A DNA stretch of 64,000 nucleotides from Podaxis mareebaensis (GCA_018524725.1 JAEUWP010000593.1:124001-188000); one strand, 5' to 3'. Shown: positions 1-14,124, counted from the first letter of the stretch. The notes: generated from the letters alone by a model not told the origin. Translations and numbers: made by a program.

Positions 1-334
1 CTGACTTCTTTTCATCGAGTAGTATTTATAATATCTAATGAATGTTAATCATTCTTCAGCATATAGGTTCGAGTTGGTCTCATGACCGGCTGTGTAAGTA
101 GTATATGCGCCATCAGGGGCTACTTTACGTCTATTTGTGTGAACGCCTCGAGTCTGTGCTTCAATTAAAGGACCTGATCCAGATCTCCGCTGCGTGTCTG
201 GGGCTATGGTACTTTGATCATCAGTGTACGCAGTGATTGTTTGTTTCCTCATTACAGGGAGAAATGTCCTTGTTCGGATGGAAAGAACTGTCGCTATGCA
301 CCTATATAACTAAAAGCGTATGTCCTCATAACAA
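1..334. other. No supported gene
   Basis: The stretch before the first tRNA contains a 67-codon ATG-initiated frame on the minus strand (252 to 49). It has no recognisable domain, and I cannot tell a terminal exon of a gene outside the window from chance. I see no tRNA, repeat or clear promoter here. Confidence 0.3.
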
Positions 335-406
335 TCGGATATGGTGTAGTGGCTAACATTATCGCCTCTCACGCGATAGCCCGGGGTTCGATTCCCCGTA
401 TCCGAA
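335..406 (+). tRNA. tRNA-Glu (anticodon CTC), copy 1
   Basis: A full cloverleaf can be drawn. The 7-bp acceptor stem is TCGGATA with TATCCGA. The anticodon stem is ATCGC with GCGAT around the 7-base loop CTCTCAC, which gives anticodon CTC (Glu, codon GAG). The T arm contains GGTTCGATTCC. Length is 72 with the discriminator A, and there is no intron. A T-rich run follows directly and suits Pol III termination. An identical 72-base copy lies at 40808-40879. Confidence 0.96.
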
Positions 407-700
407 TCTTTTTGTCTTCCTCATACTTATTGCCTTATCTATTCAGATAAAAATTGATCTGGCCGTCTTCAGACATCACCCAGGATATGTAAGACAGGGG
501 GGGTTGATATTGGTAACTGTGAACGTATAGACGACAGGACAACGAAGGAGTACAGCATTGCCAGACCCAAGCTAGCGCAAACGAATCAATTACAACAATG
601 GCGATATTAAAAGTGAACCCGAAGAGCTGGGAGACTAGAGGGGGATTATAATGTATACTCGTACATCACATGGAGAGACTGGAGAATGAGTAGGGGATGG

Positions 701-1650
701 TTAGCGGGATGATACGTAGTCGTCTTCATCATCGGAGTAAGGTATCACTTTGATAGCACGGTAAGGAGGGCAACGGAGCTGAGAGGAATTAGGTAGGGAA
801 GAGGAGGGAGTGGACGACGCATCTGAGCCATCTTCGGAATCCGATGGAGGCACGGCGAGGACGAGTCTGAAGGCATCCTTCCCGTTAAGATAGAAGCGGT
901 ATAGGCGCTTCTCGCGGATGAAACCTAGGGACTCGTACAACGAAAGGGCAGCGTAGTTGTCGAACTCTGTTTCGAGGACAATCTATTGGGATTGGAAAAG
1001 GTGGGATTTGAGCGGGCGTTCCTGAATGTAGTTTAGATAACGGACCTCTTCAACCCCATCCTCCTTCATTGCGTCAATTGAATTACGAACGAGAGTACTA
1101 GCTAGAAAGAAAAGAAAAAGGAAACAAGAGAGACCGCACCAAAGTTGATGGATTCCCCCGTTCATCTATAAGATATCCCGTGAGGATGGAAAGGAGAGGG
1201 GAAAGGGGGACGAACCTATGCCGCGTTTGCGCCAGTTCTTGTCCACACTGAGCATGGCAATGTATCCGCGATTGGATCTGTTCCTATGCATACTCTGTTT
1301 GCAGACGATCACCCCTATCGGATCAGAGTTGGCTGGTTCGCTTGGATGAGCCTGGGATGAGAGAAATTGTGGTTGGTTTCGTTAGTGGACGAGAATAATA
1401 ACACACTAGAAACGATAAATGCGGCCTGTGATGTGATTATGGTAATGTAAGCTCATGACAGATCTGAGGCACACGACCAGCTACGGGTTGGCGCCCGTCG
1501 GTGAAGGAATGGAACTGACCATTGATGGAGGAAATAACGGAAAGTATAAATGACGTATGGTTCACTGAGTTCGTTCTGTACCAAGGCCATGATGTGGGGA
1601 AGGTCAGATTCGCCGTTGTATTGGCGGTAAATAATCTGTGGGGAAGCCAT
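701..1650 (-). CDS. NAA30: N-alpha-acetyltransferase 30 (NatC catalytic subunit), 5 exons
   Basis: This is the catalytic subunit of the NatC complex, a GNAT enzyme that acetylates N-terminal Met followed by hydrophobic residues at ribosomes. The first exon starts at the ATG at 1650 and encodes the family N terminus, including [19 protein letters not shown]. Later exons give the acetyl-CoA-binding region ([19 protein letters not shown]) and the C-terminal [20 protein letters not shown]. Splicing with GT-AG introns keeps one frame through five exons of about 205 residues in total. The tail after the GNAT fold is acidic and Ser-rich ([11 protein letters not shown] end). A GTG upstream of the chosen ATG is in frame but is not a eukaryotic start. 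The gene is divergent from BiP. Exon boundaries are my inference from consensus sites and family alignment. Confidence 0.9.
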
Positions 1651-2178
1651 TTGAACGGATGGTGGTTGTGAGAGGTCAAGGGGCACCGAGTGATGTGAAT
1701 AGCCTGTGTGACCAAAACGTCACGGCTGACGCGCTCATTAATCGCGTCGAGATTTATTTCATTTAACTCATTACAATCCACTCTTTGATAATCTCGAATT
1801 CTCCCCAATTGCATTTAGTCTGCAGAATGTCAAGCAAAGGGCCTTGTCAAACAGAGTCATTGTTTGGCGAGCAAGTATCCTGTAGCTGCAAAGTCATGTA
1901 TTGTCGTGAAACACGTCAACCAGACTGTCTCAGCGCACAATACATGCAAGGATGGTCGTGGCACACAGCATCCACTCTTGTCCGAAGTGATGTGCGTAGA
2001 TGAGGGAGTGCCACGTCTGAAACATAAGGTGAATAGCGGAGGAGAGATCAACAGGTGACTCGCACTGATAGATCGAGCACGTGATACGCCACGTACAAGT
2101 GACACGTCATGTTAATAGTCTGAATAAATAGGCAGTGTTCTCTCTCAAATTTCTCAAGTTCCTTGAACCACGACTACG
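1651..2178. promoter_or_regulatory. Shared divergent promoter of NAA30 and BiP
   Basis: These 528 bases separate two divergent start codons. Near the BiP side is a cluster of ACGT-core sites: CACGTG at about 2079, CCACGT at about 2089, and ACACGTCA at 2102-2109, whose complement TGACGTGT matches the core of the ATF6/XBP1-type unfolded-protein-response element. An AT-rich AATAAATA lies at about 2123. BiP genes are classical unfolded-protein-response targets, so a role for the cluster is plausible, but it is inferred from position and sequence only. Confidence 0.4.
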
Positions 2179-4626
<2,448 letters not shown>

Positions 4627-4818
4627 TTTTATATGATTCATTATTTCGCAGCGCTTCGCGGATACGAGGCCTGCATGCCTCTCTGGGAGGGTGTCGTAAA
4701 AGACTACGTAGGGATATCGTAGAGGGTAGACATTAATAGCATACGTAGCAACCATACCCGCATTTATTTACATATAACTTTGTAAATGCTTTCGTCTCAA
4801 TCTAGCGAGGTCTTTGGT

Positions 4819-5240
4819 AACCACATTTATACTCGTGACAAAACCATCTCTTAGAGGCTATACACAAAGTCTGGGTGTTTGTTTCCTAATCCTACCCACG
4901 CTCTTAATCCACCATCTGGTTTCTTTTCGTCGACGTAGGGAACAAGGAGATGCACACGAAGTCGACGTTTTTGTCGATTCTTGTAGTGAAGGATCGCCGC
5001 GTTCACAAATGTAAGGACCACCTCGAGCACAGCTGGATAGCAGTGAATCGGTAAACTCGAGGGATGCAACAACAGACTCTAGAGCTCACAAAGTCAGGTC
5101 CATGATCGATGGATAATCACGAGAATGTGTGCAAACTGCAAGGATGACCTTGAACACTTCACACCAGTTCCAATCTCTGATACCATTTCCACTGCGTCGA
5201 ACATATTACGACATCTGCGGTAGTGCTGCACCTCTATTCC
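4819..5240 (-). pseudogene. Detached 3' end of an MFS transporter gene (copy 0)
   Basis: This block is homologous to the last exons of the MFS gene whose complete copy is at 24586-26768, and to fragments at 18170-18600 and 21222-21660. On the minus strand it encodes the tail VDEKKPDGGLRAWVGLGNKH and stops at the same place as the parent. It lacks every upstream transmembrane exon. Homology to the complete gene ends just beyond the exon encoding MDLTL, after which copies 0, A and B share a different sequence. It lies about 190 bases past the BiP stop codon and about 13 kb from the next copy. It is probably non-functional. Confidence 0.75.
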
Positions 5241-5690
5241 CCCCCTTCAAAATCGGGTATTTAATCTGAGAATTGTTCCAGAGAGCCAAATATGCAATGA
5301 TGGACTGGGACAACTTCGTCTTCAGGGTAGCACTGGTATCCAAGCCAATTATTTATGAGTTGTAGCTGTCGAAGGTGTAGAAGGATGTCTCCACCTCCAC
5401 TTCCCTTCGATGCCTGCCGGGAGAAACGCATACTCTGTGCGAAGCGCTCTCCAATGCCCTCGATCCCTCATATTCCACCTCTTCTACTCCCTTTTGCGAT
5501 TATAGGGTGTACTGGCGCTACAGCAAAACTTCACTACCAATGACCAAAGGGGCGATGCAAGGACTGGAAATTCCCAATTATTCACCCACCGAAGCGTGGC
5601 AAAATTAAGGTTGTGTAGAATGCGCAATCAAACCCGACACTGACATAGTACTTGATCATAAGTACACTGCTGCAACTTTCTCGCTTCAAA
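5241..5690. other. No supported gene
   Basis: The first exons of the interrupted membrane-protein gene that follows should lie here, but I could not assemble them. Frames are short and no signal peptide was found. The upstream part of the gene may have been lost when the MFS fragment arrived, or it may use small exons that I cannot see. Confidence 0.3.
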
Positions 5691-6141
5691 ATGGGTTTCT
5701 GTTCTATTCGGTGGTTTTTGATTTTTTGGGGTAAGGAGCTGGTTTGCCAATCATAAGCCTTGACCTGACATTAGTGGATTAATTGTGTTAGGTACAGCAA
5801 TATACGTCTTTTCTACTCTCGTCAATTATGAGGGATCAGGGATCACTGTGAACACGGAGGCATGCAACTTCACGATCGATGGCCAACTTGCAGGATACTT
5901 CGATCACACCTGTGATCCAAACAGACAGAGAGAAAGATTTAGCCCTGGGTGCTCATCGCATCAATATTTCAATATCAGATGTAAACTACAACGTATATCT
6001 GAACTTCAACTATGTGATATATATGTGCGTTGGGATCCATGTTGTCATTGACCCACTTACTAAATTCGCTGCAGAGACGAAGTGAACGACAAGTCTTCCA
6101 GTCTTCTATCAACAGCTGCTGCCAGTAACACAGCAGAACCC

Positions 6142-6146
6142 CAAGC
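6142..6146. repeat. Target-site duplication, left copy (CAAGC)
   Basis: CAAGC directly precedes the 5' LTR and is repeated at 14125-14129 directly after the 3' LTR. Five bases is the usual target duplication for Copia integrases. The perfect match indicates a simple insertion without later rearrangement. Confidence 0.93.
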
Positions 6147-6795
6147 TGTTGAGGAATTAATCAGCATTACGCTTACGCGTATACTTGCCATCGGCAATAC
6201 ATGCTGAATCCTCAACATATACACTCTGCATTGACAGAGATGTTATATTTTTGGACTCTTCCATAGCTTTGTGCTATGTTTAGATTGATCCGTTTCTATT
6301 AATACTATAATACACATATGTAGACGTACGGCCTGTGTTAGTATTACTCATATCCTCATGGATTATGACTTGTAGAAATGTTCTTTGACTGCGGATGACT
6401 CCTGTAACATACGGTAGAGTCATGTTCTTTCTATCTTTAAAACTTTACATGCACATTCTTCATGTTATACACGCGTATGCCTTATGTTTACTTACTCATG
6501 CATGTATCTTACCCTTGACCCAGTGTCGTAGCTCTACGGTATTTAAACCTTCATGTAGTAGCGTACTTTCTTGACTGAGTTTTACATTCCTCGTCTACTC
6601 GACTATCTAGCCACCTTAAGCTCAACATTCCTCGCTACTTTCAATTCAGTCTTATCTTTTCTGGTACACCTCAAGACTCGCCTTTCCCTCATTTCTCAGG
6701 TTATCTTCCTGTTCGACCAGCCTCAGATTGTGAGTAACTGGTTTACTCTCCACTGACGCTATGCTTGTGTAGTAGCAACCGTTCTCCCCTCGTCA
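6147..6795 (+). repeat. 5' LTR (649 bp)
   Basis: It begins TGTTGAGGAATTAATC and ends CCTCGTCA, with terminal TG and CA. A TATA-like GGTATTTAAACC near 6538-6549 could drive the genomic transcript. Compared with the 3' LTR it carries the decayed TpG or CpA state at 6223, 6270, 6471 and 6725. Confidence 0.97.
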
Positions 6796-6807
6796 GGTTA
6801 TGGGCCC
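6796..6807 (+). other. Primer-binding site, half-tRNA (initiator Met) type
   Basis: GGTTATGGGCCC begins at the first base after the 5' LTR. It is complementary to the anticodon stem-loop of eukaryotic initiator tRNA-Met (GGGCCCAUAACC, with anticodon CAU), not to a tRNA 3' end. Drosophila copia and yeast Ty5 are known to prime from a cleaved half of initiator tRNA-Met in this way, so the same mechanism is inferred here. Confidence 0.75.
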
Positions 6808-6978
6808 CGAGACTCTCCTTCCGAGGATTCTCTCCTATTAATTTAGGATTGAGATAAAGATGTCTTGGAATTAGCCTATTTCTACCTTTATTGTTATCTG
6901 TATACAACATTATACTAATACCCCATTTTATACTGCTTAGTCAATTTCTTATCTGCCAATTTCTTTGATACGTCAAAT

Positions 6979-9900
6979 ATGGCTTCGACTATTGCTACTT
7001 CTTCCCTTCCTAAACTTGAGGGCCCCTCTAACTACAAGTTCTGGGCTCGTCATCTTCAAGGAGCACTTTCCTTGATTAGTGTTACCGGTTCCACGGAAAC
7101 GGGCTGGACCCTAACCAATGGAACGGTGACAGCACCTGCTCAGAATGACGCAGCTGAAACGGCATGTCAAAATCAGATGAAGGTGCAAGCCTTATCGATT
7201 ATTGAAAACACGTTGCCTGATTCTATGCTGCTTCAGGGAAGAACAGCCCCTGACACCTTATGGACTTATCTCCAAACTCAATTTGGAATGCTTGGTCCAG
7301 CTAATGTCTATGGCTTGTTCATCCGAGCTCTAAAGAAGAGAATCACTGGCAAAAGAGATATTGCAGTTGATATCGCTGAAATGGCGACTCTCTTCACTCA
7401 GGTAGAAGAAGCTACTGCTGCCATCCCTGAGGTACTTAGAGCGATGGTTCTTCTTTCGGCTATTCTGGACGATTGGGATTCAGTCCAACAATCGTTGTTG
7501 ACCAACAACACTACGATCACTGCCCTAACTTGGAAAGTGGTCGCAGATGCTTTAAATGCTGAATGGGCTCAGCGGAATGGACATAACAAAATGTCCACCC
7601 ACCTCGCCAATGCTCAATCTGCTAACAAAGCTAAACTTCCCAATGACCAAGGCAGTCCTTCCGCCTGGAACAAGTCTCGTCCGGGTCCACCTTGGAGTCG
7701 ATTTATCCCTCAGCCTGTTGGCCGGGATAAAACCTCCAATGGTCCCAAGCCTCAAGGCCAACAAGGCGGTCAGCCTGGTCAGTGGCAGACCGTCAAGCCG
7801 AAGAAGAAGAGGGCACCCAAGAAGAAGAAGTCCCCTAACACCTCAGCTAAACCAGCCGATTCCATGGCGGGTTTTGCTGCACCTGCTCACCTAGTGGCAG
7901 CACCTCCACTTTCCCCTGCTGTTGCTGGTAGACCTTACACAGGTCCCAATATGCACCCATTCGACCTCTTAGATCGAATCCAGAGGCTGCAAGTGAACAC
8001 ACCTCGCGTTCCGCCTCAGGCTTTGGTCCAACAACGCCTAGCTGCTACGGTTCCGCAGGATCGTCCCCTGCTTCCCTCACTTTCTTGTCGGGTATGATCT
8101 CAAAACCCTGTTCCCATTGCTCCGACTTACTCTTCTGCCTTGCAGGAGAAACATAAGTTCGAAGAGTCAAAAATAGAGGCGAGTAACCTCTGTTTTACTG
8201 CTATTCTTGAGCTTGAGATAATTAATCTCGCACAGGAGGCACACGAAACTCTTCAGGCGATGAAACGTCAGCAGACTGATATGGTGACTAAGTCGCTTGA
8301 TCAGATCCGAGAGGAACAGAAGATCTGAACCCAATGTTATCGCGACATCAACTGCGCTCGTAAGCTTCGTTGTGCTCCTACTAAGCGAAGCGTACAAGAC
8401 CTAACTGAGGAAACCCTTCTCCTCATGTCGCTAGATGATGCATCCAAGAAAGTGAAGAAATTCGATGAAGAGTTCCTGCCACTTCCAGGACACTCAGGTC
8501 TTCTTCCACCCAGTCATCCAGTCGAGGTAGGCACCTATTCTTGACGTGTCCGCATGGGCAAATGGACTAAAAATCCACCCAAGAAGACTGCCCCCTCCAT
8601 GCAGCGAGCCGAAAAGCTGTATGACGTTGTCAAACAGGCTCTTCGTGAACACAAGGAAGAGAAGCAGAAGAAGGCACGTGAACTTCGCTTCAAGAAGAAG
8701 CCTAAGGTTCAAGGGGAATGCTACATCCCACACGTAGGTCGCTTCTATCAAGATCTGATGAACCATTTAATTCATTTTGGTGTCATACAGGATACTTGCA
8801 AAGTCGATCCTAAAGTATGTGTTAACCCTATTGGTCAATTACAGCTTATTCATTTCCTTGTTACCCAACAGGGAGAACAAAGCTCTCGCGCCCTGCAAGA
8901 GGCGCTTGCTGTGATCGACAAGAACCCTGAAGGTTATCCACTTGATCCATCCAATCGTGAATACCTTTACTCAATAGGTTTAACAGAACGCGAATGGGAT
9001 GAAGCGATGGCGCCTTCGACCTCGTCGGTCGATGTTCCGCCTGCACCACCTTCTTCTCCATGACTTCCCAGAGCGTCTCATCCCAATGATGAGATCGATC
9101 TCGTCAGGAGCGACGTCGAAGATCGCCCGCCTCTCGTCAACGGCCCATGTCACCTTTCTGACATAGATTACGATGCTGACGACATGAGTGATGCCGACAG
9201 CGACTTCGAGAAGAAGAAGGCTATGGGGTATGTAATCCATATCTTATCACCATCATCTGATGCTGATCACCTCCATACTCAGACTGGTCATGATGCTTCC
9301 TCTTGGGAAGAAGAAGGGCAAGCTCGGCAAGAAGTGCCATGCCAAGGCCAAACGTCGCGAGGTTTAGAGGGTTGTCCGCGCAGGACAGAAGGAGGAAGAG
9401 GAGATGAGCACCTACCGTCAAGGGAATGGGTACTTAGGTGGCTCATAGCTTTGGACAATGTAACTTTTTGCGATGGATCATGTACAGAATACGTAGCAAT
9501 GTGCACAAGCACATCTCGCTTTAATGTAATTCATTCTGTGCATGCACCTCCCAGTCCGAAATCCTCTAAGATCAGAAGATACAAAGATGACAAGATAATA
9601 AAAATGGATGAGTATAATGCTATCTGGTTATTAGACTCAGGAGCTTCTGGCCATTATACACCATATATGGAAGACTTCATTGACTTCCAATATTATCCTG
9701 ATCCTATAACCATATATACTGCCAGTGAACCAATGATATCACCAGGACACGGTACTGTCTTAATTGAAACCATAGTCAATACAGATAACAGCACACAGAT
9801 ACTTAATCATTCGTATCTATATCTGGTGCATTATTTACAAGGTAGCGGAGATCGATTGTTATCAGTTGGTCAGCTCACCAAAGCTGGAGCTAAAATAGAA

Positions 9901-12900
9901 ACCACTGATATCTACTCATGCGTCAACGACTCGTTAAACAAGCCAATACTAGTTGCACAACCAATGATAGGTTGTTCACCTACCCTTCATTATGTGAAGA
10001 GTAAAATTATTAAAACGCATGACGATATGCATGCATTTGCAACTAGTACTGTACCAGAGTATAATATCCTCCATAACAGGATGGGACACCCATCAGATCG
10101 CATCCTCAAACATTTTGAGACAAATACGATCAGCTTTCCTCATGTAGAAATTCCCAAAAATAGCATGAAACCATGTGAAGGTTGCACTATGGGAAAAATG
10201 CATCAGAAAAGCTTCAATATAAACTTCGAGAGAGCGTCCAGGCCTCTAGAAAGAATCCACTCGGATCTTTTAGAAATGCCTAAAGTTAGTTACTGAAAAT
10301 ATAAATGGGTAATGACTATTTTGGACGACTTCTCCTCAAATGCTTGGGTTCATTTACTTCGTAAAAAATCCGAAGCACCCACAGTTATGAAGAACTTCTT
10401 GACCTTAGTCAATAAACATATTGGCGGTCCAGTAAAGTTCTTACATACTGATCGAGGAGGAGAATACGTCAAAGAAAGCTTACAAGCTCTCTTACACTCT
10501 CAAGGGATTATCCATGTGACAAGCGCTCCACATGCTCATCAACAAAATGGTAGAGCGGAATGCCTCAACCGTACCTTAATGGATAAAGCAGAAGCCATGC
10601 AGCATCATGCTTGCATTCCAGATGGTTGGTGGGAATTTGCGATTGATACTGCTTGTTATCTTTACAATTGCACCCCCATGTCGCGCCTTGATTGGAAAAC
10701 CCCTCAAGAAGTTTTGACAGGTGTTAAACCAGATGTTTCTAAATTCAGAACCTTTGGATGTGGCGCTTATGCGTTCTTACCCAAAGAAGTCTGAAAAGAT
10801 AAACTATCCCCAAAATCAGAATTAATGATATTCCTGGGATACTCTCCGGACTGAAAGAATTACCTGTTCATGCATCATCTGCAAGGCAATGTAACATACA
10901 TTTCGCCAACTGCCATTTTCAATGAACAATTCTTTCCTAAATGTTCTGAAAAGAAACATAGATCGAATAGTAGTCGTAGTTCTTTATCAAGAACTCCTAC
11001 ACCACCTAGTGAGGTTGTAATTTACCCTAGACAGGATAACTCGAGGTCACCACCTCCGGAAAGACCTTTGGCCCCAACACCACCATCGTCCTCTTCGTCC
11101 AGTCCAGATCCTAGATATTGGAATGGAACTCCAGATATAGACAATAATGATGACAAGGACAGCAAAAATGAACTTCCACGAGAAGATCATGATTCTGATC
11201 TAGAATATGCTGATCCTAAAGATTATCCTGATCTAGAAAGACATTTGCCTACGCAAAGCGTTGATCTGAATGAAAACCGAGATCCATCTCCATATTTGGA
11301 GAACTTTGAAGAACGAGGTGATGATCGACCTTATACAGCATCTCCCCCTGTTCCTCAGTCTCCAAGATTAGAAGAGCATGAGAATCGTGGCGATGATCCA
11401 CCCTTTAGGGAAGAATCATCAAGCCCTGTACCCAGGACTTCCAAAAGCGAAGTACCACATGGTCCTGCTACGATGTCTTCTAGGTTCTCTCCTATGAAAC
11501 CTGCACAAAAACATCAAGCTGCTTCTCCGCCATGGATGCAACAATGGCAAGCACCTTCTAATCAACGTCCTCAAAGAGAATGTCGGGTTCCTTCTAAACC
11601 CGGAAATATATATGGAGATCAACATCCGGCAAAAGTACTACGTAATTATTGAGGCTTTGAATGGATACCTCCTAAAGGAGAACCATTACTTAAGCGTATT
11701 CGCAAACGAAGCCCGGTAGCACTTCCCGATGTTGAAAATGAAATGCCACCTGATGAACACACACTTGATTCTTCGCAAACTTCTACGTCGATGGAACTCA
11801 TGATGGTACATCACGTAAATAAGTTATGCAAAGAAGGAGGAGTACAGTTCATCGATTTTCTTTTCGCGAACAAAATTGATGTGTCATATACCCCTAAAGT
11901 CTTCAAAGACTTAGCTAAACTCCCTAAGGAGATCCGCGATAAGTGGTATAATGCTTGTCTTGAGGAAATAGATGCATTAAAGAAACGACAAGTCTATGAA
12001 CTCATCGAACTTCCGAAAGGAAGAAAAGCAATTGGTAATCGATGGGTATTCACTCCGAAATCTGATGGCAGATTCAGGTCTCAATTAGTCGCACAAGGGT
12101 TCTCACAAATTGAAGGCATTGACTTCGATGAACTCTTCTCTCCTGTTGTCTGGTATGAGACCGCACGATTGCTATTTGCGATAGCTGCCCTCGAGGACTG
12201 GGATATGTTTGGTCTTGACGTGAAGACTGCTTATCTCTATGGACATCTTAAGGAAGAAATATATATGCGACAACCAGAGGGTTTCATCCAAAAAGGACAA
12301 GAAACCAAAGTATGGCGCTTGAAACGCACCTTATATGGTCTCAAACAAGCTGGCCGACAATGGTGGCTTGAAGTGACAAATTCGATGAAAGAATTAGGCT
12401 TCAAATGAGCATCACTTGATGCAGGAGTCTATTATTATTACGATACACGAGAGAAATCTCTTATCATCGCACTACTTTATGTGGATGATGCGGCTTTCTT
12501 AGGACTGCGTGGATCGAAAGTTCTTCATCAGAAGATAAAAGCATTTATGGATAAATGGGAATGTCGCTTTTTAGGCGAACTCACCGAATTCCTTGGAATG
12601 CGAATCACACAAGACTGTGATAATCTATTGATCATGATTGATCAACAACCATACCTTGATAAGGTTTTAGAACGTTTTAATGTGGTTGAAAAAGCTGAAT
12701 CAACTCCATTGCCAAGAGACTTCGTCTTTACTACAGCAAAAGATGAGGCATCTGCTAATTTTAAGCAGAAGTACCAACAATTGGTTGGATCTTTAATGTA
12801 CTTGATGATCGGATCATGTCCCAATATTGCTTTTGCAGTTGTCAAGTTATCCCAACAAATGATGAATCCGTCATGGGAACACTATAAAGCCGGCTTACAT

Positions 12901-13440
12901 ACTTTGTGATACCTTCACGGCACATCCAAATATGCCATTGTCTATGATGGACAAACAAACGAAGGAATCAATGTGTTCTCTGATTCTGATTGGGCACAAG
13001 ATCCAGAAACCAGAAAATCGGTCACTGGCTTCTTCATTAGAATAGCCGGAGCAGCCGTATCATGGCTATCACGGCGCCAGAAGACTGTTGCCTTATCATC
13101 AACAGAAGCTGAATACATGGCTTTGTCTGATGCTAGTCGTCAAATCGAGTGGACAGTTAACCTGCTCACTGAAATCGGCATTAATCCTGAAAGGATTAAG
13201 AAACCACACTTATTCAGTGATAACCGAGGTTCAGTATTTTGGGCCAAAAATCCGGTAACCGAAAAACGTTCAAAACATGTGGATGTTAAGTACCACTATA
13301 TCTGCAATTTACTTGAGGACGAAAAATTCCTCTTGTATAATATTAAAGGGACTGAAAATCCTGTGGATTTATTAACTAAGAATCTCGACATGCAGAAGTT
13401 TAATTACTTCTTGCCATCATTAGGCGTCGAATTCTTTTAA
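6979..13440 (+). pseudogene. Copia gag-pol polyprotein, one frame with ten TGA stops
   Basis: One reading frame of 2154 codons runs from the ATG at 6979 to the TAA at 13438. It is broken only by TGA at 8095, 8326, 8542, 9061, 10294, 10792, 10852, 11650, 12406 and 12907. No frameshift is needed. The Gag-like N terminus is about residues 1-372. A charged linker follows to about 9500, with no obvious CCHC knuckle. The aspartic protease DSGASGH is at about 9634, and the His/Cys integrase zinc site (HNRMGHP ... CEGCTMGK) at about 10070-10200. The integrase core shows LHTDRGGEY at about 10440 and GRAECLNR at about 10550. Reverse transcriptase has LYVDDAAFL at about 12475, and RNase H has SDSDWAQD and STEAEYMAL. 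Each TGA fits a CGA (Arg) to TGA change; for example, the stop at 12907 precedes YLHGT, where the family usually has Arg. Confidence 0.93.
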
Positions 13441-13462
13441 TTCTTCATGCTCTGACAATTTC

Positions 13463-13475
13463 GAGCGAGGAGGAG
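13463..13475 (+). other. Polypurine tract
   Basis: GAGCGAGGAGGAG directly abuts the 3' LTR. A purine run at this position is the usual plus-strand primer of LTR elements. One pyrimidine interrupts it. Confidence 0.75.
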
Positions 13476-14124
13476 TGTTGAGGAATTAATCAGCATTACG
13501 CTTATGCATATACTTGCCATTGGCAATACATGCTGAATCCTCAACATATACGCTCTGCATTGACAGAGATGTTATATTTTTGGACTCTTCCATAGCTTCG
13601 TGCTATGTTTAGATTGATCCGTTTCTATTAATACTATAATACACATATGTAGACGTACGGCCTGTGTTAGTATTACTCATATCCTCATGGATTATGACTT
13701 GTAGAAATGTTCTTTGACTGTGGATGACTCCTGTAACATACGGTAGAGTCATGTTCTTTCTATCTTTAAAACTTTACATGCACATTCTTCATGTTATACG
13801 CGCATATGCCTTATGTTTACTTACTCATGCATGTATCTTACCCTTGACCCAGTGTCGTAGCTCTACGGTATTTAAACCTTCATGTAGTAGCGTACTTTCT
13901 TGACTGAGTTTTACATTCCTCGTCTACTCGACTATCTAGCCACCTTAAGCTCAACATTCCTCGCTACTTTCAATTCAGTCTTATCTTTTCTGGTACACCT
14001 CAAGACTCGCCTTTCCCTCATTTCTCAGGTTATCTTCCTGTTCGACCAGCCTCGGATTGTGAGTAACTGGTTTACTCTCCACTGACACTATGCTTGTGTA
14101 GTAGCAACCGTTCTCCCCTCGTCA
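13476..14124 (+). repeat. 3' LTR (649 bp)
   Basis: It has the same length and ends as the 5' LTR. It carries the decayed TpG or CpA state at 13505, 13508, 13521, 13721, 13804 and 14087, where the 5' LTR still has CpG. CAAGC follows. Confidence 0.97.

Larger units (their letters stand above)
6147..14124 (+). mobile_element. Ty1/copia LTR retrotransposon, full length but stop-containing
   Basis: This is a complete 7978-bp element. It has identical-length LTRs (649 bp) beginning TGTTGAGG and ending CGTCA, a primer-binding site directly after the 5' LTR, one gag-pol frame, a purine tract before the 3' LTR, and a perfect 5-bp target duplication CAAGC at 6142-6146 and 14125-14129. The domain order protease, integrase, reverse transcriptase, RNase H is the Copia (Pseudoviridae-type) order. 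The LTRs differ at 10 of 649 positions, all at CpG. Ten in-frame TGA codons mean this copy cannot make its own polyprotein, although terminal sequences, primer site and purine tract look intact. It could still be mobilised in trans. Confidence 0.97.

Noticed and set aside
6979..13440. UGA recoding (readthrough or reassigned codon) in the Copia gag-pol frame
   Set aside because: All stops are TGA, which could suggest recoding. But host genes here use TGA as a normal terminator (NCS1 permease, BolA-neighbouring DUF89 gene, ubiquitin-fusion copy B), and the LTRs show the same CpG decay, so mutation explains it.
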